Shown in pieces: positions 55,970 to 64,000 of a DNA stretch of 64,000 bases; within the stretch, counting starts at the first letter, position 1, and each line of letters opens with the position of its first letter. The translations under genes were made by a program, and so were the position numbers. The DNA comes from Cellulophaga sp. BC115SP. GTDB taxonomy: Bacteria > Bacteroidota > Bacteroidia > Cytophagales > Spirosomataceae. The stretch covers positions 141,579 through 205,578 of the forward strand of contig NZ_JAAALB010000009.1 of the NCBI RefSeq assembly GCF_009905545.1, in the 5' to 3' direction. The notes under the pieces are model-generated. The model saw only the letters and a list, made by a program, of their open reading frames with translations, ran no database searches and was not told the origin of the DNA.

Positions 55970-58900
55970 TTAAAATCCAACATTGATACCGAAAGTAAAT
56001 GTACGTGCCTGACCTACAGAGTTTTTCTCTACGCCTGGCGTCGTATTTGAATTACCATTTACCGATGATTCTGGGTCTGTTCCTTTATAGCCTGTGATCA
56101 GGAAAAGGTTTGAGCCTTGTGCAAATAGTCGCACCGAAGCGATACCTGTTTTACCCAACCAAGCACTTGGTACACGATAACCCAATGAGAGGTTTTGTAG
56201 ACGTAAAAAATCTGCTTTTTGAACATTTCCAGAAATTGGGAAAGAAGAACCGCTCGACGTTTGGTCATTGTACACCAATCGTGGTACATCGGTAATATCT
56301 CCAGGTTTTTGCCAGCGAGTCAAGATTTCTGTAGAGTTGTTGTAAGCACGTTGGTCTAGCAAAGTAGCACGTGTACCATTCTGAATATAGTTACCACCCG
56401 AAAACGAAAGGTTGAAGCCTAGATCAAAGTTTCCGTATTTGAAATTATTAGACCAGCCACCATACCATGTCGGCAATGTATTTCCTAGTAAATAATAGTC
56501 AGCACCTGTAATAGCTGGCGCTTTTTCACCATTCAAGTACGTCCATTGACTTTCACCTGAAGCAACGACCTGACTGTATTGTACCTGTTCTCCTTTAGCA
56601 TTAATAAATATTCTTCGACCATTGGCTGGATTTACTCCTGCAGTTTTTGCACCATATAAACTACCTACCGAATAGCCAACTCTAGTTACGTTGGTAGTTT
56701 CGTAAGATACGTGAGTTGTTCCAACAATATCGGTATTACCTTCTGCCAAAGCCGTTACTTTGTTTTGGATAGTCGTCAAGTTTAAAGAAGTGTTCCATGA
56801 GAAATTACCTTTTTGCAAAACAGTCGCATTGATTCCCAATTCCACACCACGGTTATACATCGAACCAACGTTTCCTAAGATAGCATTGCCAGGAATACCT
56901 TTTGAAACTGCTTGTGGAGCACTCAAAATCAAGCCATTAACATCGTTGTTGAAATAGGTTAGCTCTACTTGAACACGGTTGTTCCACAAGCCGAAGTCTG
57001 CTCCAATATTGGTTTGGTTACTAGTTTCCCAACCTAAATTCGGGTTACCCGCTTGCGACAGCGACCATGTTGGTACACTTCCATACAATGAGCCACTGTA
57101 TAATTCTAGTGAACTAAAAGCATCACTCAAGTTACCATTACCTACACGCCCCCAGCTTGCACGAATTTTGATATTTGATAATACAGAAGCGAGACTTGTG
57201 TTTTTGAAGAAATCTTCTTCTGACAAAGCCCATCCACCAGATACACCACCAAAATTGCCATATTTTTTACCTGCACCCAAGGCAGAGTTTCCATCACGAC
57301 GGAAATTGAAAGTTAGGAAATACTTTTTGTTATAATCATAACTCAAACGAGAGAAGAATGACAAGAATGTTTTTTCACTAATATCATTTCCTGTAGCCGA
57401 AATAGCACCCCAGTTTCCTTGGTAATTTTCAAAATAAGGATCTGCACTTTGCGTACGTGAAGCTCCCCAAGAATTATAGGTCAGTTTTTGAATATCGTAA
57501 CCCGCCAAAGCCGACAAGCTATGTTTATCAAACAAAGTCGTTGAATAATTAAGGGTATTTGTCCAGTTCCAGTTATCTCGAATAGCCGTAACATTGGCAG
57601 CATTTCCTTTACTCGAATACCCATTTCCTTGGATTGGGCTATCATAGCTATAAGTATCTGTACGTAAACGGTCTACTGCATACGTCGTTGTAAAATCTAA
57701 GTTCTTGTATAACTTCGCCACTGCCGAAATATTAGCAATCACACGGTCATTGGTAGAAGTATAATTATTCTCATTCAACAAGGCTACTGGATTTCCCCAG
57801 TTACTTACCACTTGGTTGTTGCCCATTCCAATGGTATTTGGACTCGAAGGATTGATATTGTATGAGCCATCCGCATTAAACGCTGGAACGTTTGGAGGTA
57901 AAGCAACTGCCAAACGAGCTGCTCCTACTAAGAAAAAGCTAGAGTTTGCTAGTGAACCAGCATAAGGCGATTGGTTGAAACTTGTATTATAGGAAATACC
58001 ACCCTTGAGCTTTAACCAAGAATTTACCTCTTGATCAATGTTAAAACGAAGTGCTTTACGCTTAAATTCGTTGGTTACCAAAAAGCCTTTTTGGTCTGTA
58101 AAATTGGCAGAGAAATAGTAAGTAGTACCATTATTTCCACCCGACACACTTAAGTTATGGCTTTGAGAAGTACCTCTTTGATAGATATAGTCATACCAAC
58201 GTGTATCAATCGCACGATTGTTGGCATCATAATTTGGAAAGAATAAAGCCGATGCGACAGAGCTATTATTCTGATTTCCTCCCAATATTTTTGCATTTAA
58301 TACTGCTTCATTTTTGATAGAAATATATTGTTCTGCATTCAAAACTTCAGGTAAACGAACTACGTCTGAGAAGCCTGTCCATACTTCATAGTTGATTTTG
58401 GCTTTGCCAGATTTTCCTCTTTTGGTAGTAATCAACAATACCCCTGCGGCAGCTCTGGAGCCATAAATAGAGGTAGATGCTGCATCTTTCAACACGTCAA
58501 TCGACTCAATATCAGCAGGGTTAATATCTCCAAGGGGGTTGTTTGGCACAGCGGTTGAAGTAGAGACATTACCCGTATTAATTGGTATTCCATCGACCAC
58601 TACCAAGGGATACGAACTCAAAGAGATAGAGTTGACTCCACGGATACGAATAACTGGAGGGTTATTCAAAACGCCATTGGGCTGAGCAATATTTACCCCA
58701 GCAGCACGACCTTGCAAGGCTTGATCAAAGCTTTGAACGGGTTGTTCTTTAATGACTTCGCCACCGACACGTACCGCAGAACCCGTAAACTCCGCTTTAG
58801 TTTGTGTACCATAACCAATTACTCGTACTTCAGTAAGTTCTTTGTTTTCTTCTATTAATTCTACAGACAATATAGAGTTATTGGTTAATTTTTTTTCAAT

Positions 58901-59137
58901 AATCCCAAATCCAATAAATGAGAAAACCAAAGTCTGGTCTTTTTTGGCATTAATTTTAAAACGCCCATTAGCATCTGTTACAGCACCTATGGTAGTGCCT
59001 TTGATACTTACCGAAACACCTGGCAAAGCCTGTCCAGTAGAACGCTCTTTAACAACACCTGTGATGGGCTCAGTCTGTGCCCAGACCTGCCAAGTGATAC
59101 TAAAAAAGAGTATTAATAGTAAAAATTTATTTCGCAT
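55970..59137 (-). CDS. susC: SusC/RagA-type TonB-dependent transporter
   Basis: The preferred start is the ATG at 59137 (MRNKFLLLILFFSITWQVWAQ, a clean signal peptide of 21 residues); a longer start at 59164 is possible. A carboxypeptidase-regulatory-like domain (about 24-100), EVRVIGYGTQ as TonB-box-like segment, a plug (about 115-230, with DIESIDVLKDAASTSIYGSR) and a barrel ending in TFGINVGF follow. No STN domain and no sigma/FecR genes are next to it. It works with the SusD encoded downstream. Confidence 0.97.
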   Translation of the reverse strand: MRNKFLLLILFFSITWQVWAQTEPITGVVKERSTGQALPGVSVSIKGTTIGAVTDANGRFKINAKKDQTLVFSFIGFGIIEKKLTNNSILSVELIEENKELTEVRVIGYGTQTKAEFTGSAVRVGGEVIKEQPVQSFDQALQGRAAGVNIAQPNGVLNNPPVIRIRGVNSISLSSYPLVVVDGIPINTGNVSTSTAVPNNPLGDINPADIESIDVLKDAASTSIYGSRAAAGVLLITTKRGKSGKAKINYEVWTGFSDVVRLPEVLNAEQYISIKNEAVLNAKILGGNQNNSSVASALFFPNYDANNRAIDTRWYDYIYQRGTSQSHNLSVSGGNNGTTYYFSANFTDQKGFLVTNEFKRKALRFNIDQEVNSWLKLKGGISYNTSFNQSPYAGSLANSSFFLVGAARLAVALPPNVPAFNADGSYNINPSSPNTIGMGNNQVVSNWGNPVALLNENNYTSTNDRVIANISAVAKLYKNLDFTTTYAVDRLRTDTYSYDSPIQGNGYSSKGNAANVTAIRDNWNWTNTLNYSTTLFDKHSLSALAGYDIQKLTYNSWGASRTQSADPYFENYQGNWGAISATGNDISEKTFLSFFSRLSYDYNKKYFLTFNFRRDGNSALGAGKKYGNFGGVSGGWALSEEDFFKNTSLASVLSNIKIRASWGRVGNGNLSDAFSSLELYSGSLYGSVPTWSLSQAGNPNLGWETSNQTNIGADFGLWNNRVQVELTYFNNDVNGLILSAPQAVSKGIPGNAILGNVGSMYNRGVELGINATVLQKGNFSWNTSLNLTTIQNKVTALAEGNTDIVGTTHVSYETTNVTRVGYSVGSLYGAKTAGVNPANGRRIFINAKGEQVQYSQVVASGESQWTYLNGEKAPAITGADYYLLGNTLPTWYGGWSNNFKYGNFDLGFNLSFSGGNYIQNGTRATLLDQRAYNNSTEILTRWQKPGDITDVPRLVYNDQTSSGSSFPISGNVQKADFLRLQNLSLGYRVPSAWLGKTGIASVRLFAQGSNLFLITGYKGTDPESSVNGNSNTTPGVEKNSVGQARTFTFGINVGF

Positions 59138-59578
59138 AATGGTCTTTTGTTGATTTGTAAACAATGTAATTCAAAAAATTAGAGCATAGTTATCCTGTTT
59201 ACAGACTTTGCGCAACAGCCTGTAAACCTATTTATTTTATATAATTGATGGCTTTGTTTTTTGGATAAATCAATTAATCTATAAAAACTATAGATTTTAT
59301 ATGCAAATATGTTGTATGAATTATTTACACCCAAATCTTTTCTTAAAAAAATTTAAGAATATCTACAAATTGAAGGTATTATTCAAAAATAAATTCAAAT
59401 ATTACAACTACCATGTTAATGCAGAATGATGAGTTAGTGCTGCACGAAGGATTTCCAATAATTGCGGATTTGGGATTTCTGATTTCGGAAATAAAGTAAA
59501 ATACCTTTATTTTTTACAAAACATAATAGTTTACACTTCCTAAATCCAACATCCGCTATCCGAAATAGACAGTTTCTA

Positions 59579-60165
59579 CCATCGCTAGAGTTTTATTCAA
59601 CGAGTCTAGCGTAAGTAATTAGCCAAGTATTGAGAGAATAGGTTAGCAGGTTTGTGGCTGTCGCCAGTTTGGTGGAGATAACTCCACCAAAGGCTGAAAT
59701 ACCTCTGTTTTTTTTTGCCATCGTTGGAGTTATCTCCAACGAGTCTGGCGTTAGCAACAAGCCGAGTAATGAGGGTATAAGTTAGTTAGTCTGTTGCTGA
59801 CGCACAGTTGTTGGAGACAACTCCAACAAAGGCTAAAGTAATTAGCCAAGTATTGAGAGAATAGGTTAGCAGGTTTGTGGCTGTCGCCAGTTTGTTGGAG
59901 ACAACTCCAACAAAGGCTAAATGAGGGCATAAATTAGCAGTTTTTTGCCATCGTTGGAGTTATCTCCAACGAGTCTGACGTTAGCAACAAGCCAAGTAAT
60001 GAGGGTATAAATTAGTTAGTCTGTTGCTGACGCACAGTTGTTGGAGACAACTCCAACAAAGGCTAAAACTCCAACAAAGGCTAAATTAGCCAAGTATTGA
60101 GAGCATAAGTTAGCAGGTTTGTGGCTGTCGCCAGTTTGGTGGAGATAACTCTACCAAAGGCTGAA
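59579..60165. repeat. Cluster of palindromic GTTGGAG/CTCCAAC repeat units
   Basis: At least four related units of about 85-125 bases follow each other (59579-59695, 59713-59836, 59837-59930, 59941-60066, with further partial copies to 60165). Each full unit holds a left inverted repeat CGTTGGAGTTATCTCCAACG, a middle that includes GTAATGAGGGTATAA, and a right inverted repeat GTTGGAGACAACTCCAAC before AAAGGCTAAA. A single unit in reverse orientation lies at 27446-27569. The region 59165-60173 holds no gene. Confidence 0.9.
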
Positions 60166-60173
60166 AAATCTTT

Positions 60174-60539
60174 TTATATCTTATATTTCCAAATAATTAT
60201 ATCTTTTCTTAAGCTATTTATAAAACTTTGATTTTCCTCAAAGTCCTTAAATTTCACATAAGTGCCATCACATTCCCTAACTTCACACAAAACACAATTG
60301 TCAGGAAAATTCTCTACAACGAGAATATCACGTGATTTATATTTTTCCAAATACATCACACACCTACTACAATCTCCATAATCACCTTTCTGCATTTTCT
60401 CAGTAAAATCCTTTAACCAAGGAAGGTTTGACACAGGGTTTATAACCCCACACACAGTCTCATTTACAATATCTTGCTTTGAACAAGCAAATGATATCAA
60501 TATGAATAGAGTGAATATTAATAATCTTCTAATTTTCAT
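60174..60539 (-). CDS. Unknown lipoprotein
   Basis: The 121-residue protein has a lipoprotein signal with Cys19 (ISFACSKQD). Five to six further cysteines (VCGVINPV, DCSRCVMYL, NCVLCEVREC) suggest disulfide bonds in a small fold. The motif VCGVINPVSNLPWLKDF is seen in Bacteroidota lipoproteins of unknown function. It lies 8 bases downstream of the secreted protein gene at 60548-61294 and is probably coupled to it. No enzyme signature is present. Confidence 0.75.
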   Translation of the reverse strand: MKIRRLLIFTLFILISFACSKQDIVNETVCGVINPVSNLPWLKDFTEKMQKGDYGDCSRCVMYLEKYKSRDILVVENFPDNCVLCEVRECDGTYVKFKDFEENQSFINSLRKDIIIWKYKI

Positions 60540-60547
60540 GACTATGT

Positions 60548-61294
60548 TTAGTTATGTTTTAACAGGTAAACTTTCGAATTTTCCTCAATTATTGTTGGGG
60601 ATGAAGTATCTAAAAACATTGCCTTCTCTAAAAAGAATTTCAATTTTTTGTTTTCTACAATTTCTCTTTCAAATGGTGCATAGTTAATATTATCAAGCAA
60701 TCTAGCTAAGAGTAAAAGTGTTGTTGAACAACCAAATAGTCCATAGATATCTGGATTACTTTTTTTCTCAGAAAGTTTCAATAATGTATTTTTAATTAAT
60801 AAATCTTTATCATTCTTCGTAATTTTTTGCAAAATGCTTTTTTCGGCTAACAATAACTCTAATGCCATCATCTTAAATGCAAGCGTTCCTTGAATTGAAG
60901 GACTTTGTGCCAACTTAACCGAATCAATAGATTGATTCTTGTAATAGATTAAACACTCACTTGGCGTATCAGAGCGGGTTAACAGTTCGGAAAGAGCATT
61001 AGAATTTTGTTGCACTTGTTCAAAACCTTCTTGCAAACTATTAAAAGCTGTCATGTCCATAAGTAACGGATAATCCAAATAAGCTGAAATCAAGGTCGAA
61101 GTTGCCATATTTTTCAATAGATCCGTTGGTATTTTACATGCTTCTACCATTTGACTATGGCTTTTAAAGCTTTTCCACACCTCCATTCCTGGCTTAATCG
61201 GATACTCATAAGGCTCTCTCAACGACTGAGCCTGTGCTTGGGTTACTAAAAAAAATACTAAAAAATGAAGATAGATAAGAAACGTTGTTTTCAT
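60548..61294 (-). CDS. Unknown secreted alpha-helical protein
   Basis: The 248-residue protein has a signal peptide (1-22, ending AQAQ). The rest is predicted mostly helical, with YPIKPGMEVWKSFKSHSQMVEACKIPTDLL at the start and KMMALELLLAEKSIL, NPDIYGLFGCSTTLLLLARLLD later. No family was recognised. It is followed after 8 bases by the lipoprotein gene, and the pair lies between the repeat cluster and a transposase relic in a recently rearranged stretch. Only the export signal and operon are supported. Confidence 0.75.
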   Translation of the reverse strand: MKTTFLIYLHFLVFFLVTQAQAQSLREPYEYPIKPGMEVWKSFKSHSQMVEACKIPTDLLKNMATSTLISAYLDYPLLMDMTAFNSLQEGFEQVQQNSNALSELLTRSDTPSECLIYYKNQSIDSVKLAQSPSIQGTLAFKMMALELLLAEKSILQKITKNDKDLLIKNTLLKLSEKKSNPDIYGLFGCSTTLLLLARLLDNINYAPFEREIVENKKLKFFLEKAMFLDTSSPTIIEENSKVYLLKHN

Positions 61295-61442
61295 TTAGAT
61301 TCAACTTTATAGTTTAAAATAATACAAATTAGAGGATTTTTAAATTAACATCGTTTTGATACAAAAGTATATTAGTCTTGAACCCAATAAGACAAAATGG
61401 CATCAAATTTGTTACCATGAGCAGGGAAAAGTACCAACAATT

Positions 61443-61483
61443 ATGCTATCGTTAGAGCTATCTCCATAGCCTTACGGCTATGG
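61443..61483. other. Degenerate repeat relic and small hairpin
   Basis: In the 308 bases between 61295 and 61602 no gene is visible. The word GCTATCGTTAGAGCTATCTCCA near 61445 resembles the left inverted repeat of the 59.6-60.2 kb units, and a perfect hairpin of eight-base arms (61464-61471 and 61476-61483) follows. Confidence 0.4.
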
Positions 61484-61602
61484 AAAAAATAATATCTTTG
61501 GAGTAAGATTTGTACAGTTCTACTCCTTTTTTTTCTCTTTTTTAGCTCTCATCCATACTTCTTCAAAATACATTTCAACCACTTTATTAGCCTTTCATTT
61601 GT

Positions 61603-62206
61603 TTATGGAGATGATGCCAAAATACTTTTAAGTTTTTTTACAATTTTATAAGCTTTCCATTGACTAAGTTCATAATCTTGTTATTCTCCGACAAAATCAT
61701 TGAAAAGGCTTTGAATATAGCCACTTAATAGAATGTCAATTAGCTTCGCGTAGAGATAAAACTCAAACCGAGCAATACTCTTTTTACCTCTTTTATTAAT
61801 TTCAAAACACTCTTCCAAATTTTAAAAAGAACGGAGGAGCCCGCCCGGTTCAATTTGTCATCTAAGTCTATAAAATGGATAAATTTGACTTGTTTTAAGC
61901 AGTACTTCTGGTTCATTGGTAATAAAAATATTGTAATGAGCTAATTCTTTCTTGAAATCAGAATTTCCATAAAGAACTAGTTTATTTTTGAACTGGTTTT
62001 TCTCTTTAATTTCATACTTTTTGAGACGTTTTTGAGCAATATCTGATGGCATTTTTTGTAAATGTAAGCGTACTTTAGGTTTATTATTTGAAAATCCTAG
62101 GTACACCTCTCTATCAAAGGTATCTCCTTGGATTTCATCAAAAATAGAACTCCATTCTATAGGCTCATATATTCCATCATTAAAATCTGTACTTACACTT
62201 TATGCA
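61603..62206 (-). pseudogene. IS4-type transposase remnant
   Basis: On the minus strand a diverged frame reads IYEPIEWSSIFDEIQGDTFDREVYLGFSN, then KVRLHLQKMPSDIAQKRLKKY, then YNIFITNEPEVLLKTSQIYPFYRLR, after which a stop interrupts. Downstream in other frames come FEFYLYAKLIDILLS and ELSQWKAYKIVKKLKSIL. The order matches the C-terminal half of IS4-family transposases (the YRLRWQIE-type segment is cut by the stop). The N-terminal half, inverted ends and a target duplication were not found. It is a decayed, immobile relic. Confidence 0.75.
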
Positions 62207-62352
62207 AATATTATATTCGAACTGTAAGGGTCAGCATAAATCCAAGGATAATTTGTAACAAAATAGTAATATGAAATGCTTGGATATTTGGGCGAGTGCA
62301 TGTCAACAATTCACTAGCAAAACTCAATTTCATCATAATATCTAGCACCAAA

Positions 62353-62946
62353 TTAATTGATTCCATCTAAGCCAAATATGATGTCAATGGTATTTCTACT
62401 TCGGAGATGAAAATCTGTGGAAATATCTTTTTTAATTAGGCAAGAAGCAAACTCAACAATATGGATAACTATTGATTCATGAACTAAATCATCTAGATTA
62501 TAACTCCAGCTCATTGTTAAAAAACTTGCTGTTGGATTAAGATAGATATTCGATATTTCTATTGGGGTACCTTGATTTTCTTTGATTGGAAGATTTCCCA
62601 AATAGACATTTTCATTACCCTCTTTATATCCTATTACATTTATTTGATTTGATATATTCTTTTCTGGTTTTAAGTTTATTTAGTACTAAAGGATCATCTT
62701 CATCAAAAAATGTAAATTCGAATTCTTTCCCAATAAACTTCTCGGTATTAATCTGGAAAAGTTCAATGCATTCACTACAAGTATTTCTGGGGGAGATTCC
62801 CCCTTATTAGAAACATTTATGGAGTAATAATTTAGTGCTTTTTCGAAATCGATCACCTCTGGTGCAATTTCCCAAACGTTTGAAAAAATATCTGATTTAA
62901 TTTTTTCGACATTAAATTCTGAGTCAAAACTCATTTTTAGTGTCAC
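62353..62946 (-). pseudogene. Unrecognised gene with two frameshifts
   Basis: Three minus-strand frames join into one sensible protein of about 195 residues: MSFDSEFNVEKIKSDIF to VVNALNF, then FQINTEKFIGKEFEFTFFDEDDPL, then INVIGYKEGNENVYLGNLPIKEN to FGLDGIN. At least two single-base slips (near 62750 and 62650) break it. No family was recognised; the acidic, short composition would suit an immunity-type or unknown cytosolic protein. Between it and the transposase relic (62207-62352) short phrases such as FGARYYDEIEF and YYYFVTNYPWIYADPY look like an RHS-core remnant, which is a weak guess. Confidence 0.6.
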
Positions 62947-63676
62947 CTGCGCTTATACAATTATACTAAATGGCAGATATTATTCCTTTTCAGAAACTGC
63001 GCATTCTTTGTAAAGTGTAGGAGACATTTTTTCTAACTGAAACCGAAGTTGTGATTTGATTTTAATGGTAATAACATGAAGCAAAAGAAGAGAAGGTATA
63101 TCCCTAAAATTCTGGTCTGTAGATGTATTTTCATAACTATAGGTTTTGACTTATTGAGATGACGAACTTACGATAGCAAATATATTCATCATATTCATGA
63201 AAACAAATTATTTGAAGATTTTTCAACACAAACGATGAAAATATTGACATTTGATAATTAAATAAACAAATATGTGTTTTTCAAATCGTAGGTCATATTA
63301 CTTTTTCACAATAATTAAGAGCTCGAATTTGATGGTTCTCTCATTATTTTAAAGTCAAATCTATGGAGAATATAGCTCTGATACTTATCTTAATGCTTAG
63401 GGAAAAACTTAAATTATTTTGTACGGATATTTAGATTAATGAATGTAGAAATACTCAGAAAAGACTGACACTTTTCATTAACAGTTAAAATAACTAGATA
63501 ACTGGATTGTCAAACTCGTTGGCATAGTATCAAGGTAATCCTATAAAATCATAATACGCCTAATTACAGAATTTAAATATTAGAATATAGGAAGCATATC
63601 AAATTTGTAATGAGCAGAGTATTCCATTAATTCATACAACCGTCGATTAATGTTCTACCACTAACAAATTTTTATT
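62947..63676. other. AT-rich stretch without a supported gene
   Basis: These 730 bases hold no convincing coding region. On the minus strand near 63140-63040 a short frame reads MKIHLQTRILGIYLLFFCFMLL, like an export signal, but it ends after about 33 residues and a second frame then continues for 20 residues, as expected for another decayed gene. Confidence 0.5.
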
Positions 63677-63810
63677 TTTTGGTAGCAAAAATATAATGGC
63701 CAGTCAGTCTGCTGATAACAGAACCAGTTGCTTTTGCTACCAAAAACTTCTCAAGCTTTGCCTGAGCAGGACGATATCAGGAATTATAAAACTAACTATT
63801 GCTACCAAAA
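63677..63810. promoter_or_regulatory. Inverted repeats before the last gene
   Basis: TTTTGGTAGCAAAA at 63677-63690 is exactly inverted at 63732-63745 (TTTTGCTACCAAAA), and TTGCTACCAAAA recurs at 63799-63810, nine bases before the start codon at 63819. This could be a set of operator sites or a leader hairpin for the following gene. Confidence 0.5.
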
Positions 63811-63818
63811 CCACTAAA

Positions 63819-64000
63819 ATGAAAAAGACACTACTCATTATCGCAACTATTGTATTAGCAGTAATTACCTACTTCATTGGAAAATCGAAGGGATGGTGGA
63901 ATTTATTTTCTAGCTCCACAAACCCTTCAACAAACAAATCAAGTAAATCGAATGCTTTGACCAAAATATCCAATAAAATCAGAGCCATTGACACAACAGT
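63819..64000 (+). CDS. Unknown membrane-anchored protein, 5' fragment
   Basis: Sixty codons are visible before the window ends. The N-terminus MKKTLLIIATIVLAVITYFIG is a signal anchor, followed by a Ser/Asn/Lys-rich linker (SSSTNPSTNKSSKSNALTK) and NKIRAID. No family was recognised from this part. The start is the only ATG and is preceded by repeated inverted words. Confidence 0.6.
   Translation, partial: MKKTLLIIATIVLAVITYFIGKSKGWWNLFSSSTNPSTNKSSKSNALTKISNKIRAIDTT

Noticed and set aside
59579..60165. Possible CRISPR array
   Set aside because: The repeated words are palindromes inside longer homologous units of unequal length; there are no unique spacers of constant size and no cas genes.
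61603..62206. Active insertion sequence
   Set aside because: Stops and frameshifts interrupt the transposase, the N-terminal half is missing and no terminal inverted repeats were seen.
62586..62810. Rightward open frame in the decayed region
   Set aside because: The opposite strand joins into one plausible protein across two frameshifts, which explains the region better.

Overview
The window looks like a chromosomal stretch of a Bacteroidota bacterium, most likely a member of the Cytophagales (Spirosomataceae-like). The reasons are three SusC/SusD pairs, an ECF sigma/FecR circuit, Bacteroidota-type -7 promoter motifs (TAnnTTTG), a GH/CE-rich polysaccharide locus, lipoproteins with SusD-style export signals and low GC. 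The genus is inference only. No rRNA, tRNA, CRISPR array, prophage or intact insertion sequence was seen.

Region 1 (1-23.5 kb) is a pectin-type polysaccharide utilisation locus. It holds the 3' end of a GH2 enzyme and a GH106 rhamnosidase. A leftward block follows: pectin methylesterase (CE8), GH43, GH105 unsaturated rhamnogalacturonyl hydrolase and two secreted esterases. Diverging from that block are an ECF sigma factor, a FecR anti-sigma, a SusC with an STN signalling domain, SusD and a GH95 enzyme. Together they suggest uptake and stripping of methylated and probably acetylated pectin side chains carrying rhamnose, fucose or L-galactose and arabinose/galactose, with substrate sensed through SusC-FecR-sigma. 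An apparently unrelated quinone-stress pair (MhqD-like hydrolase, MhqO-like dioxygenase) and a Crp-type regulator sit inside the locus at 4.2-6.7 kb.

Region 2 (23.5-29.2 kb) is a compact redox/stress-type block: YHS protein, DoxX-like membrane protein, Crp regulator, DM13 lipoprotein, beta-barrel protein, YceI and DinB. NRDE, a second DoxX and a divergent HxlR regulator follow.

Region 3 (29.5-36.7 kb) is a leftward SusC/SusD pair with an unrecognised secreted protein and a YdcF/DUF218 protein, without recognisable carbohydrate enzymes.

Region 4 (36.9-48.6 kb) is the most unusual part. Two paralogous small membrane-anchored proteins with conserved TTG starts (one frameshifted) bracket an FG-GAP/ASPIC surface protein. 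Three paralogous AhpD-like (CxxCxxxH) proteins are then interleaved with a TonB-dependent receptor, an MFS transporter and a DUF3179 membrane protein. It reads as an uptake and redox-processing system for an unknown substrate.

Region 5 (48.6-59.2 kb) holds a DUF1080 protein, gene debris (a frameshifted secreted protein and a LytTR fragment), a 52-residue membrane peptide, a TPR protein, a cysteine desulfurase, a DUF1684 protein and a third, enzyme-poor SusC/SusD pair.

Region 6 (59.2-64 kb) is accessory and decaying. It contains a cluster of palindromic GTTGGAG/CTCCAAC repeats, an unknown lipoprotein and secreted protein pair, an IS4-type transposase relic, another frameshifted gene and the start of an unknown gene running off the end. 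Several dispersed palindromic intergenic repeat families occur through the window; one copy has inserted at the end of the DinB gene with a 36-base flanking duplication.
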